Assembly (NCBI GenBank): GCA_964555235.1
Contig: CAZKRU010000096.1
Span: 1 to 12,057 of the forward strand
Source: CAZKRU01 sp964555235
GTDB lineage: Bacteria > Verrucomicrobiota > Verrucomicrobiia > Methylacidiphilales > CAMAQI01
Direction of reading: 5' to 3'
DNA: 12,057 nt
This document shows positions 7,316 through 12,057 of the stretch, piece by piece. Below the pieces are notes generated by a model. The model was not told where the DNA came from. It saw only the letters and a list, made by a program, of their open reading frames with translations, and ran no database searches. Within the stretch, counting starts at the first letter, position 1, and the number at the start of each line of letters is the position of its first letter. A program made the position numbers and the translations under genes.

Positions 7316-8200
7316 AAACACGCGTTTCGCAGGCTTCTCGTCCCGATAGGCCTTCGGTGATTTTCCCGCCCGTTGAATAAACCATTTGGTGAAATGGGAT
7401 GCCTGTTTGAGGCCGATTTCGTAGCCGATTTCCTTGACTGAAAGTGACGTGGATTCGAGATTACGCATCGCGACTTCCAAGCGAAGATGCTCCCAGTATT
7501 CCCGTGTGGTCACTCTGAATTCCTTTGCATAGAGACGATCGAGATGAGCGCGTCCCAATCCCGTCTCCCGCTGGAGCTGCTCGCCAGGAAAGGGTTCGTT
7601 CAACGGACTCTCGTGCAGGTAGCGCGCCGCACGGAGGATGCGTTCGTCACCCAATCCGGCATGGGCCAGTGTGCGTCCCGAGACGGTCATGGCCTGGTGA
7701 AAATTGATCAGCCATTGTTGAAATCCTTGCTCAAAACGGAGGAAAACAGAGTAATCAATTTCCCGCTCGGTCAGGTCGAGGCGCACCTTCGGAAAGTGGC
7801 GGTGAATCAGGCGGCAGAGCGCCGAAGCGCTGCGCTCCAAGCCGGGAAAATCCGTGGCATTCCAGACTTCGCAGCCTTTCCCGGAAAATAGATTGTCGCC
7901 GGTGGGCCACTGACATCGGAAATGGACGGAAAGAATTCTCGCGTCTGTGGAGACCTCCTGAGTGATTGAGCCTTGGGGGGAGACGATCCACTGTCCGGCG
8001 GTTGCCTTCCAAGTTTGGTCACCCATCTCGATGCTCACCTTTCCACATCGGATCAGCCAAACCCAGTAGCCGGCACTATGATCGACTTTTTCTCTTACGG
8101 TTCCCGCTGCACTCGGGCCATCATAAATCCATAACAACTCCGAGCGCAGACTTGCCCAGCGATGAAGCGGGCTCTGCCAGTGACGTGATGAAAATTCCAT
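7313..8200 (-). CDS. AraC-family transcriptional regulator
   Basis: Predicted 295 residues, normal for the family. Residues about 20-110 form a cupin-like sensor region (YWVWLIRCGKVSIEMGDQTW, then AGQWIVSPQG), which in this family usually binds a sugar or other small ligand. Residues about 185-288 are the double helix-turn-helix: first motif around 206-228 (GLGRAHLDRLYAKEF), second around 254-285 (SVKEIGYEIGLKQASHF, then FIQRAGKSPKAYR), the classical AraC/XylS signature. The start at 8200 is supported by GGGAG four bases upstream (8205-8209). The gene diverges from the FG-GAP and sulfatase genes, so it most likely controls them and itself. Its stop codon lies at the edge of a dispersed repeat. 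The ligand cannot be deduced. Confidence 0.93.
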   Translation of the reverse strand: MEFSSRHWQSPLHRWASLRSELLWIYDGPSAAGTVREKVDHSAGYWVWLIRCGKVSIEMGDQTWKATAGQWIVSPQGSITQEVSTDARILSVHFRCQWPTGDNLFSGKGCEVWNATDFPGLERSASALCRLIHRHFPKVRLDLTEREIDYSVFLRFEQGFQQWLINFHQAMTVSGRTLAHAGLGDERILRAARYLHESPLNEPFPGEQLQRETGLGRAHLDRLYAKEFRVTTREYWEHLRLEVAMRNLESTSLSVKEIGYEIGLKQASHFTKWFIQRAGKSPKAYRDEKPAKRVF

Positions 8201-8482
8201 AAAACTCCCAAAATGATAACAAAATGTATAAGTAAGACAAGCTTGGTTTTAGCGATCTTCATAGGTCTCCCCATAAAATACCCCGTCCATGAGCGGCTCT
8301 CTTCGCGCCCTTGGAGTCCCGCCCGCAACGCGCGTAACGTTGACGCAGCAGAGTGAATTCACGATAAGCAAATGTAGATAAAAGAGAACAACTCCTGCTA
8401 GTGAATTTCGTGATTCGCCACTAAGGTCTGAATGAAGGTTAAAACTTCAAAAGTTGTGAATGGGTATTAAAAAGGAAAATCT
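8201..8482. promoter_or_regulatory. Divergent control region between AraC gene and FG-GAP/sulfatase operon
   Basis: A 282-base non-coding region that must hold both promoters. Towards AraC (minus strand) TTGTCT and TATCAT are 16 bases apart, close to sigma70 consensus, but the -10 sits only 12 bases from the ATG, leaving almost no leader; this is a weak candidate. Towards the FG-GAP gene, a ribosome site AGGA (8473-8476) lies six bases before the ATG. A 10-bp palindrome GTGAATTCAC (8353-8362), a second GTGAATT copy (8401-8407) and a short inverted repeat AACTT/AAGTT (8443-8455) are candidate control elements. Confidence 0.5.
8352..8415 (+). promoter_or_regulatory. Candidate AraC-type operator: two AGTGAATT half-sites
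   Basis: AGTGAATTCACGAT starts at 8352 and AGTGAATTTCGTGATT at 8400; the first eight bases are identical, the repeats are in the same direction and start 48 bp apart. AraC proteins often bind direct repeats upstream of the genes they activate. The placement in the divergent region supports this, but binding is inference. Confidence 0.35.
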
Positions 8483-10207
8483 ATGAAGATGCGCTGGCTT
8501 ATTTTGATGATGATCACGGTCGGAGTATTGGAAGCTCAGACCCCTGCGGCAAAGCCCGTACCGAAGCCCGTTCCGAAGTCCGTACCGAATCTGATTCGGG
8601 GTGGGGATATGGAAATGTTATCGCCTGATTCCGATCCTTGGGGAGGGGTGGGAGCTGGAAATTTGAGGGTCTTTACCTGTGGCAGTCAGCTGGTTAACAA
8701 TTTGGGGGAGATCTTGAAGCAGGAATTTACTCCTGGGGTTGGTGCGGGAGATTTGAATGGTGATGGACTTCCCGATTTGCTGGTTGTTGATGCGGAAGGC
8801 TATTTTTGGTATTTCCAAAACTTTGGAACCAAAAAGCCGGATGGAACGTTTGAATCTGTCTTTAAGCGAGGCGAGGTGATGAACGCTTGGATTCAGCCGC
8901 GGCTTTGTCCGAAAATCCATTTAGTGGATGTCAATGGGGACGGGGCACTCGATATCGTTTTGGGAGATTACGTCGGGAGGCTCTTTATGATTAAAAATAG
9001 CGGGACCCATTTGATTCCTAGATTTGAACCTTCGAACGAAGGGAAAAGTGAAGAGGTAAAAACGGAAAAGGATTCGAACTATTGGTGTAATTACCTTGCG
9101 CCACACTATTATGACTGGGATGGAGACGGGAAAATGGATTTAATCATGGGGGATGGAACCTTTTCGGCGAATCACATCTTCTTTTTGAAAAATAGCGGCT
9201 CCAACGGAACGCCCAACTTCGAGCCTTACCAGATTTTAATTAAAGGATATGGGAAGGAACATTTGACGCCTTGGGTGATCGATTGGGATGGGGACGGTAA
9301 GCCGGATATTGTGACGGGAGAGCGGGATAAAGGGAGTTTGAGCGTCTATATTAATACGTCAACGGATCAGGCGAACGGGCCGTGGACTTTTAAGGAACCC
9401 GCCCCCCTCAACGTCGGGACCTCTTCGGCGACCGGAACGCTTTCGGCGCCTGTTTTTGTCGATATGAATGGAGATAAATTGCTTGATTTACTTCTCGGCT
9501 CCGCGAGTGGTTCGATTCGTATTGCAATGAATAAAGGAACCGCCACAGCTCCCAAGTTTGATGCGCCGACGCCGATCAAGGGGGAATCTCCTTTTCCGAA
9601 GTTCTTGAGGAATGGGACTTGGTATAATAATCAACCGGGAGGAGTGACTCCTCCTTTGGGCGGTCGATTCCAGTTGCTGAGGGCCATGACCAAGAGTGAT
9701 AAGTATAAGGGCATAAAGGATCTGGCTGGATATGATCCCGAGTTGGATCTTCCCAAAAATACGACTGGCAAAAGCTGTCTCGTATTTGATTTTACCGACC
9801 CGAAGCAGGAGATGTTCGTAAACACGAGTAAAACACTGCCGACCACGGGACAGGTCTATACGATTGTTTATCCGGATAACATTGCCCTGAAACCTGACGT
9901 CGAGTACGAACTCTCATTTCAAGTCAAAGGAGCCGGGTTCTCGAGTACGAGTGTGGTTTTTGATGAGGTGGGAGATAATGACACGAAAGGTCGAACGACG
10001 AGGGCGCTTCAGGATGGATCGTTTTCCCTTACTTCTTCGTGGTCAGAAGTCATAAAAACGGTGCAATATAAGAGAACTAAATCCGCCGATGGAAAGTCGG
10101 ATGCCGCTTCTGATTCGTCAAATGAGACGTTTCATTTGAGGTTTCGCATGCAGGGTGATGGGGCTTTTTATTTGGACGATGTCGTTTTGACTGAGATCAA
10201 GAAGTGA
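8483..10207 (+). CDS. Exported FG-GAP/VCBS repeat protein with carbohydrate-binding-like jelly roll
   Basis: Predicted 574 residues. A signal peptide (residues 1-18, cleavage likely after LEA) is followed by a Pro/Lys spacer (KPVPKPVPKSVP). Five calcium-binding FG-GAP motifs are spaced 56-62 residues apart: DLNGDGLPD (90), DVNGDGALD (149), DWDGDGKMD (211), DWDGDGKPD (267) and the degenerate DMNGDKLLD (327). They predict a beta-propeller or partial propeller. Residues about 430-574 look like a CBM4/9-type jelly roll (YELSFQVKG near 475, FYLDDVVLTE at the end). NLIRGGDMEM (36-45) resembles the first strand of such a domain, suggesting the propeller is inserted into it. No catalytic motif was seen, so binding or adhesion is likely. 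Start chosen by AGGA six bases upstream. The gene looks more AT-rich than its neighbours (27 of 60 GC at 9001-9060 against 37 of 60 at 11041-11100). One base separates it from the sulfatase. Confidence 0.88.
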   Translation: MKMRWLILMMITVGVLEAQTPAAKPVPKPVPKSVPNLIRGGDMEMLSPDSDPWGGVGAGNLRVFTCGSQLVNNLGEILKQEFTPGVGAGDLNGDGLPDLLVVDAEGYFWYFQNFGTKKPDGTFESVFKRGEVMNAWIQPRLCPKIHLVDVNGDGALDIVLGDYVGRLFMIKNSGTHLIPRFEPSNEGKSEEVKTEKDSNYWCNYLAPHYYDWDGDGKMDLIMGDGTFSANHIFFLKNSGSNGTPNFEPYQILIKGYGKEHLTPWVIDWDGDGKPDIVTGERDKGSLSVYINTSTDQANGPWTFKEPAPLNVGTSSATGTLSAPVFVDMNGDKLLDLLLGSASGSIRIAMNKGTATAPKFDAPTPIKGESPFPKFLRNGTWYNNQPGGVTPPLGGRFQLLRAMTKSDKYKGIKDLAGYDPELDLPKNTTGKSCLVFDFTDPKQEMFVNTSKTLPTTGQVYTIVYPDNIALKPDVEYELSFQVKGAGFSSTSVVFDEVGDNDTKGRTTRALQDGSFSLTSSWSEVIKTVQYKRTKSADGKSDAASDSSNETFHLRFRMQGDGAFYLDDVVLTEIKK

Positions 10208-10208
10208 T

Positions 10209-11495
10209 ATGAAAATTCACTCGCTTATCGTAGCACTGTTATGGGTGCCGATGAGTGTTCTCAACGCCGCCGAGCGCAAGCCGAATGTGATCCTGATCCT
10301 GATTGACGACTTTGGTTACGAGTGCGTCACCTCGAATGGGGGTGAAAGCTACAAAACGCCGATCATGGATAAATTGGCCGCAACGGGGGTACGGTTTGAA
10401 CAATGTCATGTCCAGCCGCTCTGCACGCCGACTCGTGTGGCGCTGATGACGGGGATCATCAACAAACGAAATTATGTGAAGTTTGCCTTTCTCGATCCCT
10501 CACAGAAGACCTTCGGTAATTTTCTGAAGAATGCGGGTTATTCGACGTGTGTCGCCGGCAAATGGCAATTAGGCAATGGATTCGAGGGACCGGCTCGTTT
10601 TGGCTTTGATGAATACTGTCTCTGGCAGCTGAGCCGAAGACCGGGGCGCTATAAGAATCCGGGATTGGAAATTAATGGCAAAACTCATGACTACACCGCG
10701 AACGAGTATGGTCCTGATATTGTCAATGACTACGCTCTCGACTTCATCACGCGACAAAAAGATAAACCATTTTTTCTCTACTATCCGATGATGCTGCCGC
10801 ATGATCCCTATGACGCCACGCCGGACAGTCCTGATTACCTCGAATCCCAAAGCAACAAGAACCAAGCGCCATTGGGACATTTTCCCGATATGGTGGCCTA
10901 TACCGATAAACTGATTGGCAAGTTGATCGCAAAACTGGAGGAGCAAAATCTACGAGACAACACACTCATCCTGATTCTCGGGGACAATGGCACCGGTCGT
11001 AAGATCCGATCCAAATTTCAAGGCCGCGAAGTGGAGGGGGGCAAGAGTCTATCGACGATCTGGGGTACCCGCGTTCCTGCCATTGCCAACTGGCCGGGTC
11101 GTGTGGCGGCCGGGAAAGTTTGTTCCGACCTGATCGACACGACCGATTTTCTAGCGACGATTTGCGAGGCAACTGCAACCCCGGTTCCGTCAGGATCGAA
11201 AATGGATGGCCGCAGTTTCTTGCCACAGTTGCGCAGAGAGAAGGGGAATCCGCGGGAATTCCTCTACGTTTGGTATAATGATTCCGGGGGGCTGACGGCA
11301 AAATTCGAATTTGTGCATGATGGTCATTACAAGCTCTATGCCGACGGAAAATTTTACAATCTGGATCAGGACGATAAAGAAATCTCCCCGCTTGCAGATT
11401 CCGCTCTTGATGCCCATGCGCAAGCCGCAAAGACAAAGATGCAGGTGGCACTTACTCAGAATTCAGGACCACGTTCTGAGGTCTTTAAAAAATAG
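10209..11495 (+). CDS. Exported sulfatase (formylglycine-dependent, arylsulfatase type)
   Basis: Predicted 428 residues, hydrolysing sulfate esters, probably on a glycan. A signal peptide (1-20, cleavage near LNA|AE) sends it out of the cytoplasm. Active-site features by analogy with human arylsulfatase A: metal ligands D33 and D34 (LIDDFG), the formylglycine motif C72-TPTR76, K118 in AGKW, H198 in LPHDP, D259-N260 in ILGDNG and a lysine at 279 (GGKS). The position after GKW is Gln120 (GKWQLG), where arylsulfatase A has His125. I recall the GKWQLG form from other planctomycete and verrucomicrobial sulfatases, so it may mark a subfamily rather than loss of activity. C72 must be oxidised by a formylglycine-generating enzyme, not seen here. 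The gene starts one base after the FG-GAP stop, with only a weak ribosome site, so coupling is likely. The substrate is unknown. Confidence 0.95.
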   Translation: MKIHSLIVALLWVPMSVLNAAERKPNVILILIDDFGYECVTSNGGESYKTPIMDKLAATGVRFEQCHVQPLCTPTRVALMTGIINKRNYVKFAFLDPSQKTFGNFLKNAGYSTCVAGKWQLGNGFEGPARFGFDEYCLWQLSRRPGRYKNPGLEINGKTHDYTANEYGPDIVNDYALDFITRQKDKPFFLYYPMMLPHDPYDATPDSPDYLESQSNKNQAPLGHFPDMVAYTDKLIGKLIAKLEEQNLRDNTLILILGDNGTGRKIRSKFQGREVEGGKSLSTIWGTRVPAIANWPGRVAAGKVCSDLIDTTDFLATICEATATPVPSGSKMDGRSFLPQLRREKGNPREFLYVWYNDSGGLTAKFEFVHDGHYKLYADGKFYNLDQDDKEISPLADSALDAHAQAAKTKMQVALTQNSGPRSEVFKK

Positions 11496-11510
11496 GGAAG
11501 GGAGTTTTTG

Positions 11511-11621
11511 CACACGAAGCTTCAGCCCCCGTGCTCGTGGGGCAATGAGCGGAGAGAGCAGGATCAAGTCTCTCGCGAAGTTCGCGAGAGACACCGACTT
11601 AGAAAGTTTGTTCTTTAGGAG
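11511..11621 (+). repeat. Dispersed intergenic repeat, copy 3
   Basis: Bases 11511-11546 match 7126-7161 at 34 of 36 positions; 11581-11621 match copy 1 (93-133) at 39 of 41. Compared with copy 2, the roughly 50 bases of the middle, including the AAAAAGGGTTTC segment, are missing. The copy starts 16 bases after the sulfatase stop codon and has the same orientation as copies 1 and 2. Confidence 0.75.
11568..11592. repeat. Perfect 12-bp inverted repeat with a 1-base centre
   Basis: GTCTCTCGCGAA (11568-11579) is followed by one G and then its exact reverse complement (11581-11592). It forms the core of repeat copy 3. The corresponding arms in copy 2 (7183 onward and ending at 7275) are longer, imperfect and further apart. 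Confidence 0.8.
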
Positions 11622-11665
11622 CTCCTGCCGTGGAACGCGCTGACACGATTGTGAAGTGGATGATT

Positions 11666-11757
11666 TTTCGCGCGGAGCTGCGGAGATCGCCGAGTGATTG
11701 ATTTTGTTTTTCAATTCAAAAACATGCCCTCAGCGGACTCCGTTGCTCTGCGCGAGA
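11666..11757. repeat. Imperfect long inverted repeat, CGCGCAGAG family
   Basis: The left arm (TTTTCGCGCGGAGCTGCGGAG, from about 11666) is mirrored by the right arm (about 11725-11757), whose complement reads TTTCTCGCGCAGAGCAACGG. The centre holds a smaller stem, GTTTTT (11706-11711) with AAAAAC (11718-11723). The arm motif is related to the tandem 9-bp units at 295-321. Confidence 0.55.
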
Positions 11758-11776
11758 AATTCTTTATCATGAGGTC

Positions 11777-11796
11777 TTTAGAAGTAAACTTCTAAG
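11777..11796. repeat. Short hairpin
   Basis: TTAGAAGT (11778-11785) pairs perfectly with ACTTCTAA (11788-11795) around an AA loop, with one extra wobble pair outside. It lies between two larger inverted repeats. No T-run follows it on the plus strand. Confidence 0.55.
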
Positions 11797-11815
11797 CACT
11801 TGAAATCCAGAGGTT

Positions 11816-11876
11816 TCTCGCCAAGGTCGCGAAGGCGCTAAGTGAGAAGGAATTTGTTTTAAATCCAAACACTTAG
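11816..11876. repeat. Degenerate repeat unit with hairpin
   Basis: TCTCGCCAAGGTCGC (11816-11830) is identical to 7186-7200 in repeat copy 2. Downstream CTAAGTG (11838-11844) pairs with CACTTAG (11870-11876) across a 25-base loop. It looks like a further diverged member of the same intergenic repeat group. Confidence 0.5.
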
Positions 11877-11884
11877 GAGGGGGC

Positions 11885-12052
11885 ATTTCCCGCGAAATAC
11901 GCGAAACACGCCAATCACCGCGAATCGAATGTAAGAATGGTAGAGGAGTTGGAGGCGTCGTCCTTTGGACGTCTTTTCATGGGCTCCAAGGAGCCCGCCT
12001 CTAACGTCGGATTCTTACGTTTCGTCTCTTTCGCGTGTTTCGCGGGCAAAAT
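11885..12052. repeat. Nested, multi-branched palindromic element
   Basis: Outer arms CCCGCGAAA (11889-11897) and TTTCGCGGG (12038-12046) are exact complements and extend imperfectly on both sides. Further in, GTAAGAAT (11931-11938) pairs with ATTCTTAC (12011-12018), and TAGAGG (11941-11946) with CCTCTA (11998-12003). Inside are two adjacent hairpins: CGTCC/GGACG (11959-11971, TTT loop) and GGGCTCC/GGAGCCC (11981-11996, AA loop). The fold is cloverleaf-like, but it has no tRNA features. It may be a REP/MITE-type repeat or a structured RNA; the right flank is cut by the window end. Confidence 0.65.
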
Positions 12053-12057
12053 TCCTG

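Larger units (their letters stand above)
11496..12057. other. Non-coding region rich in inverted repeats
   Basis: 562 bases without a convincing gene after the sulfatase. It is filled by consecutive palindromic units: dispersed repeat copy 3 (11511-11621), an imperfect inverted repeat (11666-11757), two smaller hairpins (11777-11796 and 11838-11876) and a nested multi-branched element (11885-12052) that almost reaches the window edge. I saw no clear terminator with a T-run after the sulfatase stop; GGGAGTTTTTG at 11500-11510 has no preceding strong stem. Confidence 0.65.

Noticed and set aside
8095..8328. 77-residue open frame with a hydrophobic stretch, minus strand, across the AraC start
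   Set aside because: It overlaps the AraC start and its ribosome site in another frame; the hydrophobic run is most likely chance in the AT-rich promoter region.
6916..9162. The 16-base string TCATGGGGGATGGAAC occurs at the cassette D start and inside the FG-GAP gene
   Set aside because: The second copy encodes part of an FG-GAP motif (IMGDGT); flanks do not match, so this is probably coincidence.
11940..12003. Cloverleaf-like fold as a possible tRNA or integron attC site
   Set aside because: No anticodon arm, T-loop consensus or CCA end, and no attC core sites or integrase were seen; a palindromic repeat is simpler.
1..12057. CRISPR array, insertion sequence or prophage
   Set aside because: No regularly spaced repeats, no transposase, integrase or phage structural gene was found on either strand.

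Overview
The window looks like a chromosomal segment of a Verrucomicrobiota bacterium. The main reason is a four-gene prepilin-like operon on the minus strand. Its proteins match, from memory, the Verru_Chthon cassette families A to D, which were described from Verrucomicrobium and Chthoniobacter. A secreted sulfatase and an FG-GAP protein next door fit the polysaccharide-degrading lifestyle of the phylum. No RNA genes, CRISPR array, transposase or phage gene was seen.

Region 1 (1-325) is non-coding and holds a strong hairpin, one copy of a dispersed intergenic repeat and three tandem 9-bp units. Region 2 (326-6917, minus strand) is a tightly packed operon read right to left: cassette D, B, C, A, then a small secreted protein of unknown function. 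The first three junctions are ATGA overlaps and the last is an 8-base overlap. D, B and C carry a classical G|F..E5 prepilin leader; A has the leader-like hydrophobic segment but lacks Glu+5. Fold-level features and gene order parallel the minor pseudopilins GspH-I-J-K of type II secretion, with A as a greatly enlarged GspK-like protein. This comparison is my inference.

Region 3 (6918-7312) separates the operon from the next genes. It holds the AT-rich upstream region of the operon and the longest copy of the dispersed repeat. Region 4 (7313-11495) is a second module: an AraC-family regulator (minus) diverges from a probable two-gene operon (plus) encoding an exported FG-GAP protein with a carbohydrate-binding-like jelly roll and an exported FGly-type sulfatase. 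The regulator probably controls the pair through the 282-base divergent region, which contains two candidate half-sites. The likely theme is recognition and desulfation of a sulfated glycan; the substrate cannot be read from sequence.

Region 5 (11496-12057) is non-coding and packed with inverted repeats, including a third copy of the dispersed repeat and a nested, multi-branched palindromic element at the window edge.
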